From Pseudoflavonifractor sp. (GTDB taxonomy: Bacteria; Bacteroidota; Bacteroidia; Bacteroidales; Muribaculaceae): DNA of 48,748 bases. The stretch is from positions 1-48,748 of the forward strand of contig JAMPAQ010000004.1 of NCBI GenBank assembly GCA_023667145.1, read 5' to 3'. Shown piece by piece: positions 26,476-35,484 of this stretch (positions are counted from its first letter, which is position 1; the number at the start of each line of letters is the position of its first letter). The position numbers were made by a program, and so were the translations under genes. A model generated the notes under the pieces. It saw only the letters and a list, made by a program, of their open reading frames with translations, had not been told where the DNA came from and did not search any database.

Positions 26476-27813
26476 TCAGAACTGTATGTCGCGGGTGGTG
26501 TCGGCAGCGGGGCGCTTTGGAGCTACCTCCTCGGTGACAGTCGATGTACCCCGGGCCATGTCGCGTATCTCGTTACGGAACTTTGAGTCGCGGTTGTAGG
26601 TGGGGTTTTTCTCAAAGAGGTCGAGCACCTTGTCGTCGTCAAACTGTGACGGGTCGAGGATGGCATAGCGGGCGCGGGCAGCCGCCTGGTTGTTGCGCGT
26701 CACTGCCTCCTTGCCATACTCCTCGGCGAGGCGGTCGGTGGCATCCTTGGCGGGAGTGCGTTTTGAGGCGATGCGCAGCGCACGGTTGTCGTTGAGCTGG
26801 TTCTCCTCCTCGCGGATGGTGACATCAAACCCGGCGGCAAGTATTGTCATCTTGACCTTGTTGCCAAGGGTTTCGTCAAATGCTACACCCCATATCACAT
26901 CGACCTCGCGGTCGAGCGTGCGCATGAACTCGTTGAGTTCCTCGGCCTCCTCCATCACAAACTCCTGCTCGGCCTCGCGTGAGAAGTAGAGGTTAAACAG
27001 CAGCTTCTTTGACCCGAGTATGTCGCGGTTTTTGAGCAGCGGCGAGTTGAGCGCGTCGTTGATGGCTTTGGTGACGCGGTGGTCGCCCTCGCCATATCCG
27101 CTCGATATGATTGCCGCCCCGCCGTTGCGCAGGGTGGTGTCTACGTCGTTGAAGTCGAGGTTGATGTGCCCCTTGCATGTTATGAGGTCTGAGATGGAGC
27201 GTGCGGCGGTCGAGAGGGTGTCGTCGGCCTTGCCAAACGCGTTGATGAAGTTAAGGTCAGAGTATATCTCGGTCAGGCGCTCATTGTTGATGATGAGGAG
27301 CGCGTCGACATACTTGCTCATCTCGTCGGCACCGTCAAGCGCCTTGAGTATTTTCTTGGGACCCTCAAACAGAAACGGGATTGTGACGATGCCGATGGTG
27401 AGCAGACCACGCTCCTTGGCTATGCGTGCCACCACCGGGGCCGCCCCGGTACCCGTGCCGCCACCCATTCCGGCGGTGATGAACACCATCTTGGTGTTGT
27501 CGTCAAAGAGGGCGTTGATGGCCTCGGCGCTCTCCTCGGCGGCCTCGCGGGCACGGTCGGGGACGTTGCCCGCGCCGAGTCCCTTGGTCACGGTCGGGCC
27601 TATGAGCACCTTGTTGGGCACGAGGGAGTTGTCGAGTGCCTGCTTATCAGTGTTGCACACGACAAACGACACGTTCTTGATGCCCTGGGCATACATGTGG
27701 TTTATCGCATTGTTGCCGCCACCGCCGACACCTATCACCTTGATGATGGTATCCTCATGGGTTGCGTTGTCAAACTGCGAGCTGTCAGATATGTTGTTGT
27801 CTATATCAGTCAT
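26476..27813 (-). CDS. ftsZ: cell division protein FtsZ
   Basis: The tubulin-like GTPase that forms the division ring. The 445-residue protein has the nucleotide motif GGGGNNAINHM, the tubulin signature GGGTGTG near residue 118, and the T7-loop region NLDFNDVDTTL with its catalytic Asp. The C-terminal linker is charged and the tail ends in TTRDIQF, the likely FtsA-binding peptide. The length fits Bacteroidetes. It lies 55 bp downstream of ftsA and is the last division gene of the cluster. Confidence 0.98.
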   Translation of the reverse strand: MTDIDNNISDSSQFDNATHEDTIIKVIGVGGGGNNAINHMYAQGIKNVSFVVCNTDKQALDNSLVPNKVLIGPTVTKGLGAGNVPDRAREAAEESAEAINALFDDNTKMVFITAGMGGGTGTGAAPVVARIAKERGLLTIGIVTIPFLFEGPKKILKALDGADEMSKYVDALLIINNERLTEIYSDLNFINAFGKADDTLSTAARSISDLITCKGHINLDFNDVDTTLRNGGAAIISSGYGEGDHRVTKAINDALNSPLLKNRDILGSKKLLFNLYFSREAEQEFVMEEAEELNEFMRTLDREVDVIWGVAFDETLGNKVKMTILAAGFDVTIREEENQLNDNRALRIASKRTPAKDATDRLAEEYGKEAVTRNNQAAARARYAILDPSQFDDDKVLDLFEKNPTYNRDSKFRNEIRDMARGTSTVTEEVAPKRPAADTTRDIQF

Positions 27814-27868
27814 TGTCTTTGCGTGATTAAAGCGGTAAATAATGGGATGGAGGCTTCATTCGGACGTA

Positions 27869-29242
27869 TTATTCGTCCTCGTCGTCATCCTCGTCGTTCT
27901 CGGAGAATATGCGCTCGACCTTGTCCTTGAGCCGTGACAGGAATCCGCCCGACCTGACGTTGTCGGTGTCATCATCGGCTGAGCGCCCGCCACGGTTGGC
28001 CGCCTTGCCGCCGCGATGTCCCTTGGGCATGAATCCCACCTCATACTCGTCCTCCTCATCCTCCTCGTCGTCGGCGGGATTGTAGATGGGTTCGGGTGCC
28101 TCCATGCACATCATCGGGGTGCGCCGCGAGGCTGCGTCGAGTATGGCTATCACATCGACGGTGTCGGCTCCCTGTATCTTGGCGTCGGCTATACGCACGG
28201 TCGATGTCGGTGTCCCTATGCGCAGCGGCAGCTTGCTTTGGCTCTCGATGAGGTGGCTTATGCCCTTGAGCTTTGCGCCGCCGCCAACGATGACTATTCC
28301 GCAGGGTAAGTCGGTGATGCCCCCATAGTTCATCTGCTCAAGTATGTTGGCCACTATCTCGCCGGCACGGGCCTGCACGAAGTTGTTAATCTCGGTGGTG
28401 TCGATGCCGTCGAGATTGCGGTGCTGCGGCATCTCTGACGAGGGCGATGCGTCGCCGACAGCCTTTTTCAGCTCCTCGGCGCGCTCCTCCAGCTTGTTGA
28501 GTCCCGTGGCGATGTCGCGGGTGATGTTGCGCGACCCCATCGGGAGAGTGGCCATGTATCTCATGACACCCCCCTTGTAGATGGACACTGTGGTGGTCTC
28601 GGCCCCGAGGTCGACGAGCATACATCCGAGGCGCTTCTCGTCTTTTGACAGGACGAGGTCGGCGATGGCGGTCTGGCGCACTATGTAGCCGTTGATCTTG
28701 AGCTGTAGGCGCTCGTTGACGACGCGGTCGATGTTGCGCTTTATCTGGGGGCGGCATGATATGACGTTGAGGGTGGCGTCGATATGCCGCCCGAACATCC
28801 CCACGGGGGTGATTGACTCCTGGTTGTCAATCATGAAGTCGCGTATCATCACATCGACAGTGTCACGGTCGGACAGCGTGGTGCGCATCGCGTCGGCCTT
28901 TATCTGCTCGACCATACGCTCGGTTATCTCCATCTCCTCGGGGAGCGGACGCTCGATGTCTATCTGCGAGGCGGCGAGCGACCTGCCGCCGAGGGCTACG
29001 TAGACAGCCTTGACCTTGCGTGGCGAGATACCCGAGCGGTTCTCGATCTTGCGCATTATGCGGTTGACACGTGTACTTACCTCCTCGACGTTCTGTATCA
29101 CGCCGTAGCGCACACAGTCAATCAGCGGTTCCTCCTCGATGGCAAGCACCGTGAGTGCGCCGTTGGAGTCGAGGGCACCGGCGGCTCCCCTTATCTTGGA
29201 GCTGCCTATTTCCAATGCTACGATATATCTTTGTTGTTCCAT
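27869..29242 (-). CDS. ftsA: cell division protein FtsA
   Basis: An actin-like ATPase that tethers FtsZ to the membrane. The 457-residue protein has the phosphate-1 region ALEIGSSKIRG, a 1C/SHS2-type insertion (VKAVYVALGGRSL), the phosphate-2 region MLVDLGAETTTVSIY, and the adenosine motif IVIVGGGAKLKG. The C-terminus is acidic, then basic (SRLKDKVERIFSENDEDDD), with a short amphipathic stretch that may be the membrane anchor. It follows ftsQ by 20 bp. Confidence 0.95.
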   Translation of the reverse strand: MEQQRYIVALEIGSSKIRGAAGALDSNGALTVLAIEEEPLIDCVRYGVIQNVEEVSTRVNRIMRKIENRSGISPRKVKAVYVALGGRSLAASQIDIERPLPEEMEITERMVEQIKADAMRTTLSDRDTVDVMIRDFMIDNQESITPVGMFGRHIDATLNVISCRPQIKRNIDRVVNERLQLKINGYIVRQTAIADLVLSKDEKRLGCMLVDLGAETTTVSIYKGGVMRYMATLPMGSRNITRDIATGLNKLEERAEELKKAVGDASPSSEMPQHRNLDGIDTTEINNFVQARAGEIVANILEQMNYGGITDLPCGIVIVGGGAKLKGISHLIESQSKLPLRIGTPTSTVRIADAKIQGADTVDVIAILDAASRRTPMMCMEAPEPIYNPADDEEDEEDEYEVGFMPKGHRGGKAANRGGRSADDDTDNVRSGGFLSRLKDKVERIFSENDEDDDEDE

Positions 29243-29262
29243 ATTCTTAGTTAGTCGCTCTT

Positions 29263-30126
29263 TTATTGATTGTCGTTAATATCATGGTTGTCATGGGGCA
29301 GGGTAGGGGTATCCCCCTCGGTGAGCATCGTGCCCATGTCGGGGTCTTCGTTCTCGCTCTCTATGTCGACATCGGTCATCGGGTTGGCCAGGTTTTTGAC
29401 GCGGCGAGTGGCCACGAGTTGACCGTCCCATTTCACCGACAGGGTGTCGTAGTGGTTCCATCCCTTGACAGGCAGTACCTCGCGGTAGAAGCGGTCTATC
29501 CGGGCAAACTTGTCGTCGAGCCGGTCGAGGTCGCCGAGGTTTATCACGTGGCCGCGTATGATGGGCACTATGAATATGTTGCGGCTGTCGGGGGCCGATA
29601 TCATGGAAATCAGTGAGCGCCACTTGTCGTCACCCTCGATGTAGTTGACAAGGGGGAGCAGTGACGCGGCCTTGAAGTCGTCGGTGAAGTGTCCGGCGAT
29701 CACCGGCACGTCCACGTGATAGCGGGCATCGGCTGATATGCGCTTGCCATCCTTGTTGATATAGTAGGAGCGGTCACCGTCAAACACACGTGCGACGGGG
29801 CGCATCGGGGTGACCTCCACGAGTATATGACGGTCGTTGAGTATGACAGCGCGTGCGTCCTCGATGCGGTCCACGGCCCCGAGTATGCGTTCGATGCTGT
29901 CGGTGTCAATCTCTCTAAGCGGCATTCCTTTTGCCCGGACGTTGAGGTCGCCTAACTCATGGCCTATCTCCACGGCGGTCACAAACCCGCTGGATGAGGT
30001 GTCGTTGACCTCTATGCGCATACCCTCGCATACGGCCTCGGCGGCTTGTGAGCGCGACCATGCCACGGCCACGACGAGGTAGGCTATGAGCAGCAGGGAA
30101 AATATCACGTTCCAGATATTCTTCAT
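29263..30126 (-). CDS. ftsQ: cell division protein FtsQ
   Basis: A 287-residue single-pass membrane protein: a short cytoplasmic start, one TM helix (IWNVIFSLLLIAYLVVAVAW), then a periplasmic POTRA-like region (LRDIDTDSIERILGAVDRI-type) and the FtsQ beta domain (VEVTPMRPVARVFDGDRSYY). FtsQ links FtsL to the other late division proteins. Its start overlaps the murC stop by 4 bp. The C-terminal tail is Asp/Asn-rich. Confidence 0.88.
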   Translation of the reverse strand: MKNIWNVIFSLLLIAYLVVAVAWSRSQAAEAVCEGMRIEVNDTSSSGFVTAVEIGHELGDLNVRAKGMPLREIDTDSIERILGAVDRIEDARAVILNDRHILVEVTPMRPVARVFDGDRSYYINKDGKRISADARYHVDVPVIAGHFTDDFKAASLLPLVNYIEGDDKWRSLISMISAPDSRNIFIVPIIRGHVINLGDLDRLDDKFARIDRFYREVLPVKGWNHYDTLSVKWDGQLVATRRVKNLANPMTDVDIESENEDPDMGTMLTEGDTPTLPHDNHDINDNQ

Positions 30127-31511
30127 CGCTCTCCGGCTGTTACGGCGTTAACAATATCGGGCAGAAGGTTGCATATATCACCGGCTCCGGCGGTGAGCAG
30201 CACCTCAAACGGTCGTGATGCCACCGTCTCCACAAGTTTTTCCTTGGGGACTATGCTCTTTACCGGGGCGGTGACATCGCGGAGTATCATCTCGGAGGTC
30301 ACGCCGGGTATCGGTTCCTCACGTGCCGGATAGATGTCGAGGAGCATGATCTCGTCGGCCATCGACAGAGCCTCGGCAAACTGTGGCGCGAAATCGCGGG
30401 TGCGTGAGTAGAGATGGGGTTGGAAGACGATGGTGAGACGGCGGTCGGGATAGAGGGCCTTGACCGAGGTGATGGCGGCACGCAGCTCGTCGGGATGGTG
30501 GGCGTAATCGTCGATGATGGCGCGTCCCGTCGCTCCCGGTTCCTTGAGCCAGAACTCAAAACGCCGCTTGGGTCCCATGAACGATGCCATGGCCTCGCGC
30601 ATCGACTCGGTGTCAAGAGTTCCGGTCAGGTAGACGGCGGCGATGGCGGCGATGGCGTTCTCGATGTTGATCTCGACAGGCACGCCGAGGGAGATGTCGT
30701 GATATGTATCCCCGGGTGTCACGAGGTCAAAGGTAATGGTTCCGTCGCCACGGCGTATGTCGCGGGCGTGGAAGTCACCCTTGTCGCGTGAGTAGGTGTA
30801 CACCTTCACGTCGTTGCCGGGGCGGGGACGGAGTTTTAGTCCTTCATGGACTATGAGCGCCCCTCCGGGCTGTATCAGTTCGGTAAACTGTGCGAAACTC
30901 TCAAGATAAGCCTCCTCGGTCCCGTATATGTCGAGGTGGTCGGGGTCGGTGGCTGTGATGACGGCGATGTAGGGGGAGAGCTGATGGAATGAGCGGTCAT
31001 ACTCGTCAGCCTCAATCACCGTGTAGGGAGAAGTCTCGCTGAGCAGCAGGTTGCTGTCATAGTTGCGCAGTATGCCGCCGAGAAAGGCGTTGCATCCTGT
31101 AGGGCCGGAGTGCAGGATATGGGCGGCCATCGACGATGTGGTGGTCTTGCCGTGGGTACCGGCAAAGCAGATGCCTTTGCTTGTGCGTGTGATGCGCCCA
31201 AGGGCTGCTGCGCGTTTTATCACCTCATGGCCTGTGGCTCGGAAAAATTGGAGTCCACGGTGCGTGTCGGGTACCGCCGGGGTATAGATGACGAGTGTTG
31301 ACTCCGGGTCGCGGAATGGCTCGGGGATGAGTGCCGTGTCATCGTCAAAGACGATGTCGGCGCCCTCGGCTATGAGTGCGTCGGTGAGTGCGGTCGGGGT
31401 GCGGTCATAACCTGCCACGCGATATCCCCGCGACAGGTAATAGCGCACTAAGGCCGCCATGCCTATGCCGCCGGCCCCTACGAGATATATGTTGGTCTTT
31501 TCCTTGTTCAT
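30123..31511 (-). CDS. murC: UDP-N-acetylmuramate--L-alanine ligase
   Basis: MurC adds the first amino acid to UDP-MurNAc using ATP. The 462-residue protein has the N-terminal UDP-binding motif GAGGIGMAALVRYY, the ATP loop FAGTHGKTTTSS, the ligase block IEADEYDRSF, and DDYAHHPDELRAA near the C-terminal domain, all diagnostic of MurC. It lies 31 bp after murG and overlaps ftsQ by 4 bp. Confidence 0.97.
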   Translation of the reverse strand: MNKEKTNIYLVGAGGIGMAALVRYYLSRGYRVAGYDRTPTALTDALIAEGADIVFDDDTALIPEPFRDPESTLVIYTPAVPDTHRGLQFFRATGHEVIKRAAALGRITRTSKGICFAGTHGKTTTSSMAAHILHSGPTGCNAFLGGILRNYDSNLLLSETSPYTVIEADEYDRSFHQLSPYIAVITATDPDHLDIYGTEEAYLESFAQFTELIQPGGALIVHEGLKLRPRPGNDVKVYTYSRDKGDFHARDIRRGDGTITFDLVTPGDTYHDISLGVPVEINIENAIAAIAAVYLTGTLDTESMREAMASFMGPKRRFEFWLKEPGATGRAIIDDYAHHPDELRAAITSVKALYPDRRLTIVFQPHLYSRTRDFAPQFAEALSMADEIMLLDIYPAREEPIPGVTSEMILRDVTAPVKSIVPKEKLVETVASRPFEVLLTAGAGDICNLLPDIVNAVTAGER

Positions 31512-31542
31512 TATATGCCGGTATAATTACAACGATGATGCG

Positions 31543-32652
31543 TCAATTGTTTTGTAATATCTGATATATTCGGTCAACTATCTTCTCGTCGGCGTCACGC
31601 AGTGCCATTGTCGATATGTTGCGCCCGAGTGTCTTGCGGCGTTGGGGGTCGCCGAGCAGTGAGACAACGGTCGGGGCGAGCTGTTCGCGGCAGTCTGCGT
31701 CGAGTATCATCACTGCGGCATCGTGGTCGACGAGCGCCATGGCATTTTTGCGCTGATGGTCTTCGGCGACATTGGGCGACGGCACGAGTATCACCGGCAG
31801 TCCGAGCAGCTGTAACTCTGATATGGTTCCGGCCCCGGCCCGCGATACCACGAGGTCGGCAGCGCGGTAGGCCAAGTCCATGCGTGAGATGAATGGTGTG
31901 GCCTTGACGGTCGGATGTCCCTCGGCGGCGGCCGCGCACTCCTCGGCATAGAGCTTGCCGGTCTGCCATAGCAGGTGTGCCCCGGTGGCTTCGATGGCAT
32001 CGAGCGATGCTTTCACCGAGTCATTGATTGTCCGTGCGCCGAGACTGCCTCCCACAACAAGCACGAGGGGCCTGTCATCGGGAAATCCAAGCTCTCTCTT
32101 TGCCTCGGCCTTGGAGACCTCTGTTTTGAGTATGTCGGCTCTCACCGGGTTGCCGGTGAGCAGTATCTTGTCGGCGGGGAAGAATCGCTCCATGCCCTCG
32201 TAAGCCGTGCATATCGCGTCGGCCTTGGCGGCGAGCAGCTTGTTGGTCACCCCGGCGTATGAGTTCTGTTCCTGTATCAGTGTGGGTATACCTCGTTTCT
32301 GGGCCTGCTTGAGCATCGGTCCGGAGGCATATCCCCCGACACCTATGGCGATGTCGGGCTTGAAGTCGCGCAACACGCGACGGGCCTTGCGCAGGCTTTT
32401 CCAAAGACGGTACAGCACCTTGATGTTGCGCAGCAGGTTGTGGCGGTCAAATCCGCTTACGGGCAGTCCCACGATCTCATACCCCGCCGCCGGGACTTTC
32501 TCCATCTCCATGCGGTTCTCGGCCCCGACAAAGAGTATCTCGGTGTCAGGGTCACGCCGCCGCAGGGCGTTGGCTATGGAGACAGCGGGGAATATGTGTC
32601 CTCCCGTACCTCCTCCGCTTACCAGTATGCGATATTTACGTCTGTTATCCAT
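31543..32652 (-). CDS. murG: UDP-GlcNAc--lipid I N-acetylglucosaminyltransferase
   Basis: MurG adds GlcNAc to lipid I to make lipid II on the inner face of the membrane. The 369-residue GT28 protein has the N-terminal GGGTGGHIFPA, GGYASGPML, LIQEQNSYAG, and the donor motif VVSRAGAGTISELQLLGLPVIL. The frame is open to 32778 inside ftsW. The ATG at 32652 gives the normal MDNRRKYRILVSGGG start and leaves 34 bp after ftsW. Confidence 0.97.
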   Translation of the reverse strand: MDNRRKYRILVSGGGTGGHIFPAVSIANALRRRDPDTEILFVGAENRMEMEKVPAAGYEIVGLPVSGFDRHNLLRNIKVLYRLWKSLRKARRVLRDFKPDIAIGVGGYASGPMLKQAQKRGIPTLIQEQNSYAGVTNKLLAAKADAICTAYEGMERFFPADKILLTGNPVRADILKTEVSKAEAKRELGFPDDRPLVLVVGGSLGARTINDSVKASLDAIEATGAHLLWQTGKLYAEECAAAAEGHPTVKATPFISRMDLAYRAADLVVSRAGAGTISELQLLGLPVILVPSPNVAEDHQRKNAMALVDHDAAVMILDADCREQLAPTVVSLLGDPQRRKTLGRNISTMALRDADEKIVDRIYQILQNN

Positions 32653-32686
32653 CTCTGTTGATATTTTTGGGATATGGTCTTTGTCC

Positions 32687-33985
32687 TTATAATTGGGTCG
32701 GGTTGTCGGCATGAAGTTCCTCGGGCAGGGCGTTGAGTTCCTGACGTGCGTCCTGACGCTTGCCCGAGCGTGCGGCATATCGGCTCACGCTGAGCATGAT
32801 GCCAAACGCGCATGAGGTGACAAGTATCGACGTGCCACCCTTTGAAATCAGCGGCAACGGCTGCCCCGACACGGGGAGCACGCCACTTGTGATGCCCATG
32901 TGAAACAGCGCCTGAAAGCATATCATCACCGCCATACCCATGACGAGCATGGCCGGGAACGCTCGGCTGCAATGGCTTGCAATGCTCCCTGCCCGGGCGA
33001 GCAGCCAAAGGTAGAGCAGCAGCAGTCCGGCAGCTCCGACAAATCCGAGATCTTCGATGATGATTGAGAATATATAGTCGGAGAATGCGAGCGGCAACCG
33101 GGCTGTCTCGCGGGAGTTGCCGGGAAACACGCCGATCACGCCTCCGTTGGCCTGGGCCATATAGGAGTACATCTCCTGACGGTTGTCTCGGTCAATCTCG
33201 TCGCCCGACTTGTCGCGGAACGGGTCCCACCGGCTCAGTCGATTCTTCTGTGTGTTGGTGCGGTCGATGTTACCTGTATTCTCGTCTGCCGCGATGGTGA
33301 CATCAGGGTCGGCATGTTTTTTCATATACATGATGCCGGCGCCCCCGATGCCGTATATCATGAGGACGACGAGAAACTTCTTCCACTGCACGCCGCCGAT
33401 AAGCATCATTGAGATACTTATCGACATGAGCAGCAAGAAGTTGGTCAATCCTTGCTGGAACAGCACGCCGCCAAGAGCCACGACGATGATGGCTGATAAC
33501 ACTACTCCCTTGGTCTTGACTCCGCGTTTCATTTGGGTGCGCGATGTTATCAGCGCCACCACGAGCACCGCCGCGAGCTTGAGTATCTCGGATGGCTGTA
33601 TCGTGAACCCGAGCAACGTCAGGCTGCGTCGCGCCCCGTTGACTATCTCGCCAAAAAACATGACGTATATCATCATCCCGACGCCCATCAGCGCTATGAT
33701 GGGTGTGGCGGGCATGAAGTACTTGTAGGGGACGCGTGAGAGGCCGATGACGATGACCGTACCCATCAGCAGCATGATGCAATGGCGCACGATGGGACCG
33801 AACACGCCAAATGTCCCGGTGGCAACGACCTCGCGGCTCGACGCGCTGTATAGCTCAATTACCGAGATGATGCAGAGGGTTATGAATATGCCCCATATAT
33901 GCTTGTCGGCGGGGGCAAGTGCCTCCATGCCCCTCGATGTCTTGTCGGGGGACTCGGTGGCGGTATTTACTGCGGTTTCAGGCAT
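32687..33985 (-). CDS. ftsW: lipid II polymerase FtsW (SEDS family)
   Basis: FtsW is the SEDS glycosyltransferase that polymerises lipid II at the septum with its partner FtsI. The 432-residue protein has about ten TM helices. It contains GVVPVSGQPLP-like sequence in loop 4 (GVLPVSGQPLPLISKGGTS), which is the SEDS signature. A long polar loop with many Asp/Lys residues sits mid-protein (KHADPDVTIAADENTG), common in Bacteroidetes. It lies 59 bp after murD. Confidence 0.95.
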   Translation of the reverse strand: MPETAVNTATESPDKTSRGMEALAPADKHIWGIFITLCIISVIELYSASSREVVATGTFGVFGPIVRHCIMLLMGTVIVIGLSRVPYKYFMPATPIIALMGVGMMIYVMFFGEIVNGARRSLTLLGFTIQPSEILKLAAVLVVALITSRTQMKRGVKTKGVVLSAIIVVALGGVLFQQGLTNFLLLMSISISMMLIGGVQWKKFLVVLMIYGIGGAGIMYMKKHADPDVTIAADENTGNIDRTNTQKNRLSRWDPFRDKSGDEIDRDNRQEMYSYMAQANGGVIGVFPGNSRETARLPLAFSDYIFSIIIEDLGFVGAAGLLLLYLWLLARAGSIASHCSRAFPAMLVMGMAVMICFQALFHMGITSGVLPVSGQPLPLISKGGTSILVTSCAFGIMLSVSRYAARSGKRQDARQELNALPEELHADNPTQL

Positions 33986-34044
33986 TGTGTTTATCTGTAT
34001 AGTTGTATATGAGTTTTGTGTATATATGGTTTTATGTGAGATTT

Positions 34045-35430
34045 TCAGACCCGTTTCTTATCAGCCAACGCCTTGACCGCTTCCTTGAACAGCTCGCCAC
34101 GGTTCTCGTAGCTCGTGAACAGGTCAAAGCTGGCGCAGCATGGCGACAGCAACACCGTGTCACCCTCGGTGGCTATCTCGCTGCACGCGGCGATGGCCTC
34201 GGAGAGCGAGTGGGTATCGCGTATCATGGGTACCTTACCGCTGAAGAAGTCGAGCAGCTTGGCATTGTCCTTGCCCATGCACACAATTGCCTTTACTTTC
34301 TCGCGGACAAGCGGCTCAATCTCGGTGTAGTCGTTGCCCTTGTCCTTCCCGCCGAGTATCAGCACGGTGTTGTGAGGCATACTCTCCAGGGCATACCAGC
34401 ATGAGTTGACGTTGGTGGCCTTGGAGTCGTTGATGTAGCGCACGCCATCGACCGTAGCCACATATTCGAGACGGTGTTCCACTCCCTCGAAGTCAGAGAG
34501 CGACCGGCGTATATCCTCCTTGCGTACGTCGAGCAGACATGCCGATAGCCCCGCCGCCATGGAGTTGTAGAGATTGTGCAGTCCGTTGAGTGACAAGTCG
34601 GCGCGGGGCATCTTGAGTGACGTGGCGGGAGTGTTGATCACCAGCTCATTCTCAGCGTCAATGTAGGCGGCTGTGTTCTCCTCGCGGTTCTCGGCAAAGG
34701 GGTAGAGCGTCGCCTCAGTCTTTATCTTGGCGAGTTGTGCCGTGATGACGGGGTCGTCCTGCCAGAATATGAAGGCATCCTCGCATGTGAGGTTGCGTAT
34801 GATGCGGAACTTGGCGTTGACATAGTTCTGCATCTTGTGGTCGTAGCGGTCCATGTGGTCCGGAGTGATGTTGAGCAGCACGGCTACGTTGGCCTTGAAG
34901 TCATACATGTTCTCAAGCTGGAAGCTGCTGAGCTCGATGACATAGACATCGTGATGGTCGCGTGCCACCTGCAACGCGAGTGAGCGCCCCACGTTGCCGG
35001 CGAGACCCACGTTGAGACCCGCGTCATGGAGTATGTGGTATATGAGCAGCGAGGTGGTCGTCTTGCCGTTGCTGCCGGTGATACACACCATCTTGGCGTC
35101 TGTGTAACGTCCGGCCAGCTCTATCTCGCTGATGACGGGGATGTTCTTGGAGGCGATGCGCTGCATTATCGGGGCTGTCGGGGGAATGCCGGGGCTTTTC
35201 ACCACCTCGTCGGCCATGAGTATGCGTTGTTCGCTATGCTGTCCGTCCTCCCACTCTATCCCCTCGGCATCGAGCATCTGGCGGTAACGGGGAGCTATGG
35301 TGCCCATGTCAGAGAGGAACACGTCCATCCCCTTGACCTTGCCGAGTATGGCGGCTCCTACACCGCTCTCGCCTCCGCCGAGCACCACAAGTCGTTTCTT
35401 ATCCATATCAATATTGTTTTCTGTTGTCAT
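34045..35430 (-). CDS. murD: UDP-N-acetylmuramoyl-L-alanine--D-glutamate ligase
   Basis: MurD adds D-Glu to UDP-MurNAc-L-Ala. The 461-residue protein has LVVLGGGESGVGAAILG, the ATP loop ITGSNGKTTTSL, LSSFQLENMYDF, NITPDHMDRYD, NDSKATN and LLSPCCASFD, all typical. The start at 35430 or the inner ATG eight codons later (MDKKRLVVLGG) are both possible. It is followed by ftsW and preceded by mraY. Confidence 0.97.
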   Translation of the reverse strand: MTTENNIDMDKKRLVVLGGGESGVGAAILGKVKGMDVFLSDMGTIAPRYRQMLDAEGIEWEDGQHSEQRILMADEVVKSPGIPPTAPIMQRIASKNIPVISEIELAGRYTDAKMVCITGSNGKTTTSLLIYHILHDAGLNVGLAGNVGRSLALQVARDHHDVYVIELSSFQLENMYDFKANVAVLLNITPDHMDRYDHKMQNYVNAKFRIIRNLTCEDAFIFWQDDPVITAQLAKIKTEATLYPFAENREENTAAYIDAENELVINTPATSLKMPRADLSLNGLHNLYNSMAAGLSACLLDVRKEDIRRSLSDFEGVEHRLEYVATVDGVRYINDSKATNVNSCWYALESMPHNTVLILGGKDKGNDYTEIEPLVREKVKAIVCMGKDNAKLLDFFSGKVPMIRDTHSLSEAIAACSEIATEGDTVLLSPCCASFDLFTSYENRGELFKEAVKALADKKRV

Positions 35431-35484
35431 TTATAGTTATGTCGCCGGCCATGCCAGCCGGTATTTATCTTTATCTTTCGGGTT

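Noticed and set aside
27020-27826. A 268-codon plus-strand frame opposite ftsZ
   Set aside because: A shadow of the ftsZ coding sequence in GC-rich DNA; low-complexity Ser/Arg/Met-rich protein with no family.
29303-29316. GTAGGGG motifs in coding regions, such as inside ftsQ and other dcw genes
   Set aside because: They are codon-driven (Pro-Tyr on the minus strand) and lack the 20-nt palindrome, so they are not REP-like.
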